From positions 1,436,001 to 1,500,000 of the forward strand of contig NZ_CP108455.1 in assembly GCF_036241575.1 (NCBI RefSeq): a stretch of DNA of 64,000 bases. Direction: 5' to 3'. The notes beneath the pieces are model-generated. The model saw nothing but the letters and a program-made list of their open reading frames with translations. It did not search any database and was not told the origin of the DNA. Of this stretch, positions 7,138 to 16,075 are shown in pieces. Position 1 is the stretch's first letter. The number at the start of each line of letters is the position of its first letter. The DNA is from Streptomyces sp. NBC_01267. GTDB taxonomy: Bacteria; Actinomycetota; Actinomycetes; Streptomycetales; Streptomycetaceae. The position numbers and the translations under genes are program-made.

Positions 7138-8037
7138 TCAGTAGACGCTTACTCCGTAGGCGCTCAGCGCTTCGGTGACGGGCTGGAAGAAGGTCGTACC
7201 GCCCGAGGTGCAGTCGCCGCTGCCGCCCGAGGTGAGGCCCAGGGCCGTGGAGCCCGAGTAGAGCGGGCCGCCGCTGTCACCCGGCTCGGCGCAGACCGTC
7301 GTCTGGATGAGCCCGGACACGACCTCGCCGTTGCCGTAGTTGACGGTGGCGTTCAGCGCGGTGACCTTGCCGCTGTGGGTACCACTGGTGGAGCCGGTAC
7401 GGGTCACGGTCTGGCCCACCGTCGCGTTGCCCGCGCTGGTGATGTCCTGGCTACCGACCGTGCCGTCGTGGGGGACGGACGTGTTGGTGTACTTCACGAT
7501 GCCGTAGTCGTTACCGGGGAAACTGGTGCCGGCCGTCGGGCCGATGCTCGTGGTGCCGGAGGAGTTGGTGTACCAGGCCGGTGAACCCTCGGTGCAGTGC
7601 CCTGCGGTGAGGAAGTAATAGGTGGAGCCACTGCGGACGTTGAAGCCGACGGAGCAGCGCCACTGCGAGGTGTAGATGGCGTCACCGCCCTTGAGGAGCT
7701 TGCTGAACGTGCCGGCGGTGCGCTCGACGCGTACCGCGCCCGCGTTCGCTCCGGCCCGCGACTTGATCCGGGAGATCTGGGCCTGGGTCACCGTGCTGTC
7801 CGCCGTGACGACAAGGGTGTTGGTCGACTTGTCGACGTACCAGGCCGTGCCCGCCACATCCGCGCTGTTCACGGCGTCGGCCGCCGCTGTCAGCTGATGG
7901 GCGTCGAACGTGGGGGCCTGGTCGGCGTGGGCGGTGGGGACGGTCAGTGCTGCCGCGACCAGCATGCCGGATGCGACCGCGATCAGCCGGGCGCGTCTCG
8001 CCGGGCCGTTGTGGGGGGTGGTGTTCTTGATCGTCAC
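7138..8037 (-). CDS. Streptogrisin-B-like secreted serine protease
   Basis: The 299-residue preproprotein has the same length and organisation as Streptomyces griseus protease B. A 38-residue signal peptide ends in AHA, then comes an alpha-lytic-protease type prodomain (about 39-114) and the mature chymotrypsin-fold S1 domain starting near GGDAIY. The catalytic triad is visible as H147 (LTAGHC), D177 (NDYGIVKY) and S255 (GDSGGP). Cys pairs 128/148 and 249/276 would form the two usual disulfides. I chose the GTG at 8037 because GGAGGAACTGAC directly precedes it; a longer upstream frame has no signal sequence at its start. A hairpin terminator follows. Confidence 0.95.
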   Translation of the reverse strand: MTIKNTTPHNGPARRARLIAVASGMLVAAALTVPTAHADQAPTFDAHQLTAAADAVNSADVAGTAWYVDKSTNTLVVTADSTVTQAQISRIKSRAGANAGAVRVERTAGTFSKLLKGGDAIYTSQWRCSVGFNVRSGSTYYFLTAGHCTEGSPAWYTNSSGTTSIGPTAGTSFPGNDYGIVKYTNTSVPHDGTVGSQDITSAGNATVGQTVTRTGSTSGTHSGKVTALNATVNYGNGEVVSGLIQTTVCAEPGDSGGPLYSGSTALGLTSGGSGDCTSGGTTFFQPVTEALSAYGVSVY

Positions 8038-8227
8038 GTCAGTTCCTCCAGAAGAGAATCCGCAGACCCATCGGGGTGGGGGGCCCATGACACACAGGCA
8101 GGAGCCACGACGGTTCGATTTCCGTCGTGTTCCTGACAAGCGCTGCCGGGAGTACAACGCGAACCGGCCATCCGGCGCAAGGGCGCCTTTCGGCCGGGCT
8201 CGCGACGGACCCCGGAGTGGTGGGGGA

Positions 8228-9052
8228 TCACCGGGTGCGCGCCGCGCGCTCCCCCGCGTCGACCGCGATCGGAAGCGTGTTCCCGGGCGGCGGGAAGGGG
8301 CAGATGAAGTGTTCGGCGAAGGCGCAGGGCGGCAGCAGCGCACGGTTGAAGTCGACCGTCACCCCGCCGTCGGCCGCGGGCGCGGAGGGCCGCAGGAAGC
8401 GGAACCGGTAGCTGCTCGTTCCGCTCGTCGCATCGGCGAAGACGGCCCACAGGGAGCCGTCCTCCTCCTGGGCGACCTGCAGGGTGTGCTCGTCGCCCGC
8501 CAGGTGGAAGGCGAGCTCACCTGCGAGACCGAGGCCCCGGTCGCGGCCGTCGGCGTTGGGGACCCGAACGGTGCGGCTCTCACCGTACGGACGGTAGAGG
8601 CCGGGCAGCACCCAGTCCGCGTCGTACGGGGTGGCCTCGATGCCCGCGAAGGCCCGCCGGTTCGCGGATCCCGGATCCCAGACGCGCACCGCCCAGAGCC
8701 CCTCCCGTCGCACCACGACCAGCCGCCGCTCCCCCTGCGCGAGGCGCGCGTCCTCCGCCGGGGTGTGGTCGGCCCGGAGCGTGACCCGGCCGGTGAACGG
8801 CTTCCCGTCAAGGGTCAGCCCGTCCTCGGCCGTGGCGGTCAGCACCACCCCTTCGTCGGTCGCCCGCCAGTGGCCCGCAACGGCCGGAATTAGTCCTTCC
8901 GGTGCGTCATCGAGCCAATGGGTGCCGGTGAGGGCGAGCGGACCGTACGGCGCCGAGACCGTCTCGGTACGCCCTTCGTGCCAGTTCTCCCAGTCATCGC
9001 CCGCGCCGCCCGTACTGTCCGCGCCACCCGTACTGCCCGTTCTTGTGGTCAT
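8228..9052 (-). CDS. DUF1684 domain protein
   Basis: This 274-residue protein matches the DUF1684 family. Characteristic parts are [22 protein letters not shown] near the N-terminus, the central [22 protein letters not shown], and the C-terminal [26 protein letters not shown] that is the family hallmark. The function of the family is not established. There is no signal peptide or membrane segment. It follows the ABC transporter ATPase gene on the same strand by 77 bp, so it may be the last gene of that operon. Confidence 0.85.
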   Translation of the reverse strand: MTTRTGSTGGADSTGGAGDDWENWHEGRTETVSAPYGPLALTGTHWLDDAPEGLIPAVAGHWRATDEGVVLTATAEDGLTLDGKPFTGRVTLRADHTPAEDARLAQGERRLVVVRREGLWAVRVWDPGSANRRAFAGIEATPYDADWVLPGLYRPYGESRTVRVPNADGRDRGLGLAGELAFHLAGDEHTLQVAQEEDGSLWAVFADATSGTSSYRFRFLRPSAPAADGGVTVDFNRALLPPCAFAEHFICPFPPPGNTLPIAVDAGERAARTR

Positions 9053-9129
9053 GTGATCAACCTTTCCATATCGGCCCGGCCCGCCCCGGCGGCACAGCCG
9101 GACGGATCAACGGTGGGTCAGGAGCCCTT

Positions 9130-9948
9130 TCACAGAACCTTGGAGAGGAACGCGCGGGTGCGCTCGTGCTCCGGACGGTCGAGTACGTCGGCCGGTGTGC
9201 CCTGCTCCACGATCCGGCCCCCGTCCATGAACACCACCGTGTCGGCCACCTCACGGGCGAAGCCGATCTCATGCGTCACGACGATCATCGTGGTGCCCCG
9301 CGCGGCCAAGTCCTTGATGACGTCCAGGACTTCACCGACCAGCTCGGGGTCGAGAGCCGAGGTGGGCTCGTCGAAGAGGAGCAGCCGGGGCTCCAGGGCG
9401 AGCGCGCGGGCGATGGCGACCCGCTGCTGCTGGCCGCCGGAGAGCTGCTCGGGGTACGCGGTGGCCTTGTCGGCGAGCCCGACGCGGGCGAGCAGCTTCT
9501 CGCCCGCCGAGACGGCCTCCCTCCTGGGCCTGCCGAGCGCCGCGACCGGCGCTTCGACGATGTTCTCCAGCACGGTCAGATGGGGGAAGAGGTGGAAGTT
9601 CTGGAAGACGAAGCCGATCCGGGTGCGCTGTTCGAGCACCTCGCGCTCACGCAGTTCGTACAGTCTGTCGCCGGAGCGGCGGTAGCCGACCAGCACGCCG
9701 TCCACGCTGACCCAACCGCTGTCCACCTTCTCCAGATGATTGATGGTCCGCAGCAGGGTGGACTTCCCGGAACCGGACGGGCCGAGCACGACGGTGACCT
9801 CACCCGCCCGGACCGTGAGGTCGATGCCCCGCAGTACTTCCAGGGCGCCGAAGCTCTTGTGCACGGAACGGATCTCCACCATGGCGGAGGCCGTGCCCCC
9901 GGTGGGACCGGCGGCTGTGGAAGCGGCGGCTGTGGTGCGCGCGGTCAT
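9130..9948 (-). CDS. Polar amino-acid ABC transporter ATP-binding protein
   Basis: A 272-residue GlnQ-type ATPase. Walker A is GPSGSGKST, the ABC signature is [15 protein letters not shown], Walker B is [14 protein letters not shown], and the switch histidine is in [10 protein letters not shown] chose the ATG at 9948 because it overlaps the stop of the FAD/NAD(P)-binding protein gene as ATGA, giving translational coupling, and the protein then starts with a short tail before the ABC fold. It powers uptake with the membrane protein encoded at 11711-12562 and the lipoprotein at 13061-14005. The substrate is unknown; the linked leader peptide hints at a sulfur amino acid. Confidence 0.93.
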   Translation of the reverse strand: MTARTTAAASTAAGPTGGTASAMVEIRSVHKSFGALEVLRGIDLTVRAGEVTVVLGPSGSGKSTLLRTINHLEKVDSGWVSVDGVLVGYRRSGDRLYELREREVLEQRTRIGFVFQNFHLFPHLTVLENIVEAPVAALGRPRREAVSAGEKLLARVGLADKATAYPEQLSGGQQQRVAIARALALEPRLLLFDEPTSALDPELVGEVLDVIKDLAARGTTMIVVTHEIGFAREVADTVVFMDGGRIVEQGTPADVLDRPEHERTRAFLSKVL

Positions 9949-11714
9949 GACGTGGACTCCTTGAGCAGGGTGAGCGCGGTGCGCGCGGTGACGTCGTTCT
10001 GCCGGAAGGCCGGGGCGTTCGTGTGCGGCCTGGCGAAGGCGCCCGCCGAGCGGGCGGTGGTGTACGGGCCCAGCGCGAAACGGCGCGGGTGCGGGCCCGT
10101 ACCGCGTTCGACGATGCGGCCGTCGACCGGATCCACGACGAGCAGACCCCCGGAGGTGGTCCGCGCCCCGTCCTCGTACAGGGCGGTCAGCAGCGGGCTG
10201 CGGGTGCGTTCCAGCGAGGGCTCCGGCAGCCGCGCCTCGACGAGGGCGCGGGCCTCGATCCGTTCCCCGGGCGCGCCGGCGCCGCCCGCGCGGAACACCC
10301 CGTCCGTCTCGTCGGTCTCGACGGTGATGCCCGCGCCGATGAAGCGCACCAGACCTGCGCGGGAGAGCGCGAGGAGGCTGCGCAGCCGCGGCCCCGGTGG
10401 TCCCGACGCCAGATGGCTGAAGAAGCTGTGCCACCGCGCGCCGCCCTTCCCGGTGTCGCCGAGCCGGGCCAACTGGCCGTAGACGGAGAGCAGTCCGAGG
10501 AAGAATCCCAGATCCGCACTGTGCGAGGGGTCGTGGCGGCGGGCCAGATCCTCGGTGATGTAGGCCCGCAGGCCGTTCTGGAGCGCGTCGTGGGAGGCAT
10601 GGCGTACGCCGTCCAGTGGGTGGTCCAGTGCTTCGAGGTCGAGGCGGTCGGCGGGGTCGGGGACCGAGGTCTCGATCAGCGCGGCCAGCTCGGCGCTGCC
10701 GGCCCCGGCCGCCGCGTACGTCGCCTCGAAGTCCGCCCAGTCGACCGCGGTGCGCTCGGGGTGCGCGGTGAACAGCCGGTGGTAGTGGGCGAAGCCGAGC
10801 TCCCGCTCGACGAGCGGCCGGACATCGCGCCGGAAGTCGAGCGGGCCCGGCCGGGCGAGCAGCGCGTCGACCTGTCCGGGGCCGAAGAAGCGGGGCAGCG
10901 GCGGCCGTTCACCGGTCAGGGGGTAGCCGATCTTGGAGTGGTACGGCACACCGCGCCGCGAACCGACGTACAGCAGCGGCTCCCGCCCGGACGGCAGATA
11001 CTCCCCTGCCGCGTCGTACCGGCCGCCGCGTCCCTCGGTCAGGAGCACCATCAGGTCGATGAAGGCCAGCCCGAAGCCGCGGACGATGACCGGTTCACCG
11101 GCCCTGAGCACGCTCAGGTCGGAGTCAGCGGTGAAGCCGGGCGGCAGATGCGTGAGCCCGTGCCGGGCGGCGAAGTCCGACAGCCCCGCCTGTTCCTTGT
11201 CCGGCCGGGCGTCGAGATGCCCGACGGTCAGCACCACCAGATCGGCGACGAGCGGCTCGCCCCGCCCTTCCAGCCGTACCCGCTGGTGTCCGTGTGCGGG
11301 GCCGCTGATCCGCACGGCCCGGGTCCGGTGCTCGTGCACGGTGGTACCCGGCGGCAGAGCGGCCACGGCTTCCCGGTACACCCAGCGCAGATACTCCCCC
11401 TGGGCCCGTCTGCTGGGGAAGGACTGCGGGTCGATCCCGGCCCACTCGGCGAGGGTCGGTCCGGGGCGGACCGGCCCCTCCAGGGGGTGCACGGAGTCAT
11501 CGGTGAACATGGTGACGTCCGCGGCCATGGAGTTCATCCACAGCAGCGGGGACTGCTCCTGACGCCAGATCCGGCCGCCGCCCGGCGGGAACGGGTCGAC
11601 CACATGGACGTCCAGCGGCTGGTTCCCGTACAGGGAAGGGGCGTTGGCGGCGAGCCGTTCCAGGAATCCGGTGCCCCGCGGGCCGGCTCCGACGACGACC
11701 ACGGACGGCGTCAC
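9945..11714 (-). CDS. FAD/NAD(P)-binding protein coupled to an amino-acid ABC transporter
   Basis: The 589-residue protein begins with [20 protein letters not shown], a classic dinucleotide-binding GxGxxG loop, followed by [18 protein letters not shown]. This matches the FAD-NAD(P)-binding (NAD_binding_9) family. A second nucleotide-binding stretch lies around [23 protein letters not shown]. The GTG at 11714 overlaps the permease stop as GTGA, and its own stop overlaps the ATPase ATG. It is therefore locked between two transporter subunits. It may oxidise the imported compound, but no substrate can be read from the sequence. A longer reading to 12389 is only the antisense-frame shadow of the permease. 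Confidence 0.85.
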   Translation of the reverse strand: MTPSVVVVGAGPRGTGFLERLAANAPSLYGNQPLDVHVVDPFPPGGGRIWRQEQSPLLWMNSMAADVTMFTDDSVHPLEGPVRPGPTLAEWAGIDPQSFPSRRAQGEYLRWVYREAVAALPPGTTVHEHRTRAVRISGPAHGHQRVRLEGRGEPLVADLVVLTVGHLDARPDKEQAGLSDFAARHGLTHLPPGFTADSDLSVLRAGEPVIVRGFGLAFIDLMVLLTEGRGGRYDAAGEYLPSGREPLLYVGSRRGVPYHSKIGYPLTGERPPLPRFFGPGQVDALLARPGPLDFRRDVRPLVERELGFAHYHRLFTAHPERTAVDWADFEATYAAAGAGSAELAALIETSVPDPADRLDLEALDHPLDGVRHASHDALQNGLRAYITEDLARRHDPSHSADLGFFLGLLSVYGQLARLGDTGKGGARWHSFFSHLASGPPGPRLRSLLALSRAGLVRFIGAGITVETDETDGVFRAGGAGAPGERIEARALVEARLPEPSLERTRSPLLTALYEDGARTTSGGLLVVDPVDGRIVERGTGPHPRRFALGPYTTARSAGAFARPHTNAPAFRQNDVTARTALTLLKESTS

Positions 11715-12562
11715 CGGGCACCGCGCGCGTAGTGCCGCTCGATGTAGTACTGCCCGGCGCTGAGCACCGAGGTCACCACGGTGTACCAGAGGGTGGCGAC
11801 CAGCAGCAGCGGGATGACCTGGTAGGTGCGGTGGTAGACGAGCTGTACGGAGTAGAGCAGGTCCTGCACGGCGATGACGGAGACGATCGAGGTGCCCTTG
11901 AGCGTACCGATCAGCATGTTGCCCGCGGGCGGCACGATCGCGCGCATGGCCTGCGGAAGGACGATCCGTCGCAGCCTGCGCCACCGGCCGAGCCCCAGCG
12001 ACTCGGCGGCCTCGATCTGCCCGCGCTCCACGGAGAGGATGCCGCCGCGTACGACTTCGGCGGCGTAGGCGGCCTCGTGCAGGGTCAGGCCGATGATGGC
12101 GACGGTGACCGGTCCCAGCAGGTTCACCGTCCGGACCCCCAGGATCTGCGGGTACAGCGCGCCTATGTTGAACCAGAAGAGCAGCTGCACCAGGATCGGT
12201 GTCGATCTGAACAGCCAGACGTAGCCCCAACTGACTGCGCGCAGAACGGGGTTGGCCGACAGCCGGGCCACGGCGAGCAGGGTACCGAGCGCGAAGCCCA
12301 GGACCATGACGGCGGCGGTGAGCCAGAGCGTCAGTCCGAGACCGCGCAGGACGGCGGTGGTGGCGAAGTAGTCGCCGACGACGCCCCATTGGAAGGCGTC
12401 ATTGCGCACGACGGAGCTGACCGCGCCGGCCAGCAGCAGCAGGACCACGCCTGCCGCCACCCACTGGCCGGTCCGGCGGACCGGCACGATGCGCGGCACC
12501 GCGGTTTCGCGCCCGGCCGGGGGTGCGGAGAGTTGGGGGAGGGTATCTGACGACGCAGACAT
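11711..12562 (-). CDS. Polar amino-acid ABC transporter permease
   Basis: A 283-residue inner-membrane protein of the HisM/GlnP type. About five to six hydrophobic helices are visible, starting with WVAAGVVLLLLAGAVSSVV at about 34-52. The cytosolic EAA loop reads EAAESLGLGRWRRLRRIVLPQAMR, the site where the ATPase docks. It is the first gene of a minus-strand operon (permease, FAD/NAD(P) enzyme, ATPase, probably DUF1684). A single permease implies a homodimer. Its promoter region is shared with the divergent substrate-binding gene. Confidence 0.93.
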   Translation of the reverse strand: MSASSDTLPQLSAPPAGRETAVPRIVPVRRTGQWVAAGVVLLLLAGAVSSVVRNDAFQWGVVGDYFATTAVLRGLGLTLWLTAAVMVLGFALGTLLAVARLSANPVLRAVSWGYVWLFRSTPILVQLLFWFNIGALYPQILGVRTVNLLGPVTVAIIGLTLHEAAYAAEVVRGGILSVERGQIEAAESLGLGRWRRLRRIVLPQAMRAIVPPAGNMLIGTLKGTSIVSVIAVQDLLYSVQLVYHRTYQVIPLLLVATLWYTVVTSVLSAGQYYIERHYARGAR

Positions 12563-12721
12563 GAGAAGGCTCCGTGGATGCAGAGATCGAACACGGTGGT
12601 GCCTTCACGGGAATGACAGCGCGGACCGAGCCCCTCAGCACGGTCCGGCCCTGAGAATACGGCGCCCGTTCCGCGCATTGTCAATGCCTGTCCACACTGT
12701 GAGCGCGATGTCTTACGGCAG

Positions 12722-12749
12722 TTGACGGGGAAACGGATGCCTGTTCCAC
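12722..12749 (+). promoter_or_regulatory. Probable promoter giving a leaderless leader-peptide transcript
   Basis: TTGACG at 12722-12727 matches a -35 box. TCCACT at 12744-12749 is a weak -10 candidate at 16-bp spacing. The start would then fall on or next to the A of the ATG at 12757, which fits the lack of a ribosome-binding site there. Confidence 0.4.
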
Positions 12750-12756
12750 TGAGCCC

Positions 12757-12828
12757 ATGCATCCGCAGCAGTGGCTGGTCACGCGCTCCCACATCGACTT
12801 CGGTCGAGTGTGGTCCTCTTCCTGTTGA
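12757..12828 (+). CDS. Putative 23-aa cysteine-type leader peptide
   Basis: A 23-codon open frame encodes a peptide with the segment RSHIDFGRVWSSSC directly before the stop codon. The H-[IV]-D-[LF]-x-R-V-x-S-x-x-C pattern is the hallmark of small actinobacterial leader peptides found upstream of sulfur assimilation and transport genes, where ribosome stalling at terminal Cys codons is thought to report cysteine supply. It has no clear ribosome-binding site and probably starts at the transcript end. It precedes the substrate-binding gene by 232 bp on the same strand, which suggests attenuation control of that gene. It is too short for ordinary gene finders. Confidence 0.62.
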   Translation: MHPQQWLVTRSHIDFGRVWSSSC

Positions 12829-13060
12829 GCTGACTCTCCGCACGTTCACGCTGCGCGTTTTCCCCGCGCCTCTTCCGCGCGTTCTCCTCTTCCGCGCATT
12901 GCGCTGCGCTCTCGCGGCGATCTTCTACGCCTTCACGTATACGGCGCTGCTTTCTCCTCCCCTCGTTGTTCCCGCTCCCCTGCGTTGCCCCGTGCTGCCA
13001 TAAGACCGAACGGCAATAGGGGGGGGCGGCCGGTCCGAATCTTCTGGAGACCCCGAAGCC

Positions 13061-14005
13061 ATGAGCAAGACCCGAATCGGCGCTGCTTCCGCCCTGGTCG
13101 CCGCAGCGGCCCTGACTCTCACGGCCTGCGGCTCGGGCGACCCGTCGGCCACGGGCGAGGACGCCGGACCGGCTGCCGCGACCGCCGGGATCCCCACCAC
13201 GGACGTGGTGTCGGCCGTCCGCGAGAACCGGGCGGCTGCCGCCCTGTTGCCCGCGGACGTGCGGAAGCAAGGCACGCTCACGATGGCCACCGCCGTCGGC
13301 GGCACCCCACCGGGCACCACCTATCTGCCGGACGGAAGGACCGTCGTCGGGCAGGACATCGACTTCGCCGGAGCGGTGGCGAAGACACTCGGGCTGAAGG
13401 TCAGACGGGAGGCCGCGAGTTTCGAGACGATTCTCCCGGCGCTGGACAGCGGAAAATACGATCTGGGCGTCGGGAATTTCGGCGTCACGGACGAGCGGCG
13501 CAAGGTCATCGACTTCGTCACCTACATCAACGACGGCCAGGGTTTCGCCGTGCGCAAGGACAGCAAGCTGGGAAAGGTAACCGATCTGACCCAGCTGTGC
13601 GGTCTGAATGTGGCGACAGGTGCGGGCACCACGTTCGAGGCGACGCTGGAGAAGGAGAGAAAGCTTTGCGGGGCCGCGGGAAAGAAGGACTACAAGGTCC
13701 AGACGTACGCGGACCCGGCCGCGATCTGGATCTCGCTCCAGCAGGGCCGCAGCGATGTGGTGATGTCGACGATCAACGGACTGCGCTTCGCGGTGAATCA
13801 GCAGCAGGGGCTGAAGTTCCTCAATGAATTCCACCGTCTCGACGTGGGATTCGCCTTCAGGAAGGGCACCGCGCTGGCGCCCGCGTTCCGGGCCGCGGTG
13901 AATCAGCTCATCAAGAACGGCACGTACGCACGCATCCTGAAGAAGTGGGGCACGGTTCCGTCCGGGATCAAGGAGTCGAAGATCTCCCCGCCGGAACTCA
14001 CGTAG
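13061..14005 (+). CDS. ABC transporter substrate-binding lipoprotein (SBP_bac_3 type)
   Basis: The 314-residue protein has a lipoprotein signal peptide with lipobox LTAC, so C23 should carry the lipid anchor. The body is a family-3 solute-binding fold: GTLTMATAVGGTPP, VVGQDIDFAGAVAKTLGLKV, ETILPALDSGKYDLGVGNFGVTDERRKVIDFVTY and a C-terminal INQLIKNGTY-like helix (here VNQLIKNGTYARILKKWG). It binds a polar solute outside the cell and delivers it to the permease encoded divergently. A GGAG site precedes the ATG. Expression is probably controlled by the upstream leader peptide. Confidence 0.92.
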   Translation: MSKTRIGAASALVAAAALTLTACGSGDPSATGEDAGPAAATAGIPTTDVVSAVRENRAAAALLPADVRKQGTLTMATAVGGTPPGTTYLPDGRTVVGQDIDFAGAVAKTLGLKVRREAASFETILPALDSGKYDLGVGNFGVTDERRKVIDFVTYINDGQGFAVRKDSKLGKVTDLTQLCGLNVATGAGTTFEATLEKERKLCGAAGKKDYKVQTYADPAAIWISLQQGRSDVVMSTINGLRFAVNQQQGLKFLNEFHRLDVGFAFRKGTALAPAFRAAVNQLIKNGTYARILKKWGTVPSGIKESKISPPELT

Positions 14006-14053
14006 CGCGCCACGGGATCAGCGCGGATCACCGACCGGGAATCGGTGCGGCGG

Positions 14054-15241
14054 TCAGCAGCCGTCGCAGGGGCAACAGCAGTCGCACCCGTCGCAGCCGT
14101 CGCAGCAGCACCCGTCGCAGTTGCAGTCACATCCGCCGCAGTCACAGTCGCAGTTGTTGCACCAGCCCTCGCGCTTCTTGCCCGACCAGGGGCCCTCGAA
14201 CTCGGAGGCACAGCAGGCCCGGCAGGTGCAGCAGAGTCCGACGGCCAGGGCGCAGCCCGCGAGGAAGCTACGTGGACGACGGCCGTCATGGCTGTCGCGG
14301 TACCCGTCGCGCTCGTCGCGCTCCGGTGGGTCGGGGTCGAATCCGGGCGGCGGCGGCCCGAACGGCCCCGGCGCCTGATGCGCGCACGTGGCACCGAACG
14401 CCCGGTCCACCGAGCGCCTCAGTTCATGGGCGAGCAGGACGTGCGCCAGCTTGTCGTCCGTGAACTCGGCGTCCCGCAGCGCCAGGCGTATCCCGTGCAA
14501 CGCGTCGTCGCACAGCCTGCGGGCCTCGGCCCGCGGGGTACCGGTGGCGGCGAGCGGGTTCCAGGCACCCGACACCGCGTCAGCTTCCTTGTCCTCCACG
14601 GCGTCCAGGAGATGGGCCAGCCGCCCGAAGAGCCTGCCCGCCTCGGCGAGCGGCGCCATGTTCTGCGGGCGGCCCGCGAGTACGGCGGTGTGCGCGAAGG
14701 CCGCCGCGGTGGCCGTCTCGGTCGGCTCGGTGACGGTGAGCAGCGGGGTGCCGGGGCCGGCCAGCGCCTCGATCCCGGCCTGCCGGTCCACGGAGTCGAC
14801 CAGGAGCGCGGTGTCGAAGCCCAGCTCGGCGCCGGTGCGGGCGCCGGCGCGGTCCCAGCGCGCTGCGACCCGGCGGGCCGCAGCGGCCACCGGCCTGCGC
14901 GCCAACAGCCCGTCCCGGTCGGCGACGTGGTCCCGTACCTTCGCCGAGGCCAGCACCAGGGAGACGGCAGCCGCGAGCCGGGCTCCCTCGCCACGGGCCA
15001 CGGGCGCGGTACGCATCCCACGCAGCGGGCAGGGACCCGCGGTACGGCGCCCCGCGGCGGAACGGCCGGCCTGAGCCTCCGTCAGGACCGAGACGATCAG
15101 GCCGTCGTAGTTGGTGGCGATCCGGGCGAACTGCCCGTGGTCGCCCCGCAGCGCCAGACAGAGGCCGCAGAGATGGGCCGTCCACTCGGCCCTGAGCCCG
15201 TCGGAGAGACGGTGCGTGCAGGGCCTGACCATTCCGAACAC
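14054..15241 (-). CDS. DUF5685 protein with a cysteine-rich tail
   Basis: The 395-residue protein opens with [15 protein letters not shown] and [21 protein letters not shown], the conserved DUF5685 start with paired Cys and His. The middle is a helical alpha domain. The last roughly 66 residues contain 23 cysteines, many in CDC, CNC and CCC runs mixed with Asp and Gly, much like a metallothionein or iron-sulfur scaffold. GTG at 15241 follows a GGGGGAG site. It is divergent from the SepF-like gene. The family has no established function; metal binding is inferred from composition only. Confidence 0.8.
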   Translation of the reverse strand: MFGMVRPCTHRLSDGLRAEWTAHLCGLCLALRGDHGQFARIATNYDGLIVSVLTEAQAGRSAAGRRTAGPCPLRGMRTAPVARGEGARLAAAVSLVLASAKVRDHVADRDGLLARRPVAAAARRVAARWDRAGARTGAELGFDTALLVDSVDRQAGIEALAGPGTPLLTVTEPTETATAAAFAHTAVLAGRPQNMAPLAEAGRLFGRLAHLLDAVEDKEADAVSGAWNPLAATGTPRAEARRLCDDALHGIRLALRDAEFTDDKLAHVLLAHELRRSVDRAFGATCAHQAPGPFGPPPPGFDPDPPERDERDGYRDSHDGRRPRSFLAGCALAVGLCCTCRACCASEFEGPWSGKKREGWCNNCDCDCGGCDCNCDGCCCDGCDGCDCCCPCDGC

Positions 15242-15539
15242 CGTGCTCCCCCGAGCCTCGTCCGCCTGCCCGGTTCGATGGGGTCACCGGTGCCTCCGGC
15301 ATCGTACCGAGGGGCCCGTTCACCCGTACGACCCCTCCATCACTCGTACGGCCCGAGGGGTCCTATTTTCATTCTGTCAGCAGCCGTACGTAGGAAGAAC
15401 CCTGACGAATCACCATATCTTCTGCACCAGTACCGTCACGAATGCCCTACACGCCGACTATCCACTTGGCGCACCATCCGCATCATGGACGACCATAGGG
15501 ATGCGGAACGCAGAAGAACCGCGGCGAAAGGAGGCGTCC

Positions 15540-15989
15540 ATGGGATCGGTACGCAAGGCGAGTGCCTGGCTGGGGCTCGTCGAGGACAACGACGACGACC
15601 GCTACTACGACGACGAGTACGCAGAGGGAGCCGGATCCCCGGCCCCCGCCGAGGCATGGGTGACCGACCCGCGGGTCCGGGTGGCCTCCGAGGCGGCTCA
15701 GGAGAAGAGCCGCCGGATCGCCACCATCACCCCCGACAGCTTCCGGGACGCGCGCGGCATCGGTGAGATGTTCCGCGACGGTGTCCCGGTGATCGTCAAC
15801 CTCACGTCCATGGAGCCCGCCGACGCCAAGCGCGTGGTCGACTTCGCCGCCGGACTGATCTTCGGGCTGCGCGGTTCGATCGACCGGGTGGCGACCCGGG
15901 TCTTCCTGTTGACGCCCGCCGATACGAAGATCGTCAGCGGGGAGGCCGCGGGCCGGTCCACCGAGGGCGGCTTCTTCAATCAGAGCTGA
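15540..15989 (+). CDS. sflA: SepF-like cell-division protein (SflA type)
   Basis: A 149-residue SepF-family protein. After a short amphipathic start ([15 protein letters not shown]) and an acidic linker comes the SepF core: [33 protein letters not shown], then [32 protein letters not shown]. SepF polymerises and tethers FtsZ to the membrane. The true Streptomyces sepF lies by ftsZ and is longer; this gene sits next to an acyl-CoA dehydrogenase as S. coelicolor sflA does, so I call it the paralogue. AAAGGAGG stands 5 bp before the ATG at 15540, which decides the start. Confidence 0.88.
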   Translation: MGSVRKASAWLGLVEDNDDDRYYDDEYAEGAGSPAPAEAWVTDPRVRVASEAAQEKSRRIATITPDSFRDARGIGEMFRDGVPVIVNLTSMEPADAKRVVDFAAGLIFGLRGSIDRVATRVFLLTPADTKIVSGEAAGRSTEGGFFNQS

Positions 15990-16075
15990 GCCGGAGGTGG
16001 CACCGGGCGCCGGGAGCCGCCCTCCGGGTGACGGAGCAGCTGCGGCCCCGCGGGGCGCTCGCCGGTGTGTCCGGC

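Larger units (their letters stand above)
12563..13060. other. 498-bp divergent regulatory region of the transporter
   Basis: This gap separates the permease operon (leftward) from the substrate-binding gene (rightward). It holds a probable leader peptide gene at 12757-12828 with its own promoter, then a pyrimidine-rich, G-poor tract at about 12857-12975, then a G-rich run before the binding-protein gene. A 93-codon open frame at 12722-13003 overlaps this region but has no family resemblance or ribosome-binding site. Confidence 0.6.

Noticed and set aside
9945-12389. 814-residue version of the FAD/NAD(P)-binding protein
   Set aside because: The first 225 codons are Arg-rich antisense-type sequence overlapping the permease gene. 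The conserved protein starts at the GTG at 11714.
12722-13003. 93-codon plus-strand frame before the substrate-binding gene
   Set aside because: It overlaps the leader peptide in another frame, has no ribosome-binding site, and its sequence reflects the pyrimidine-rich tract.
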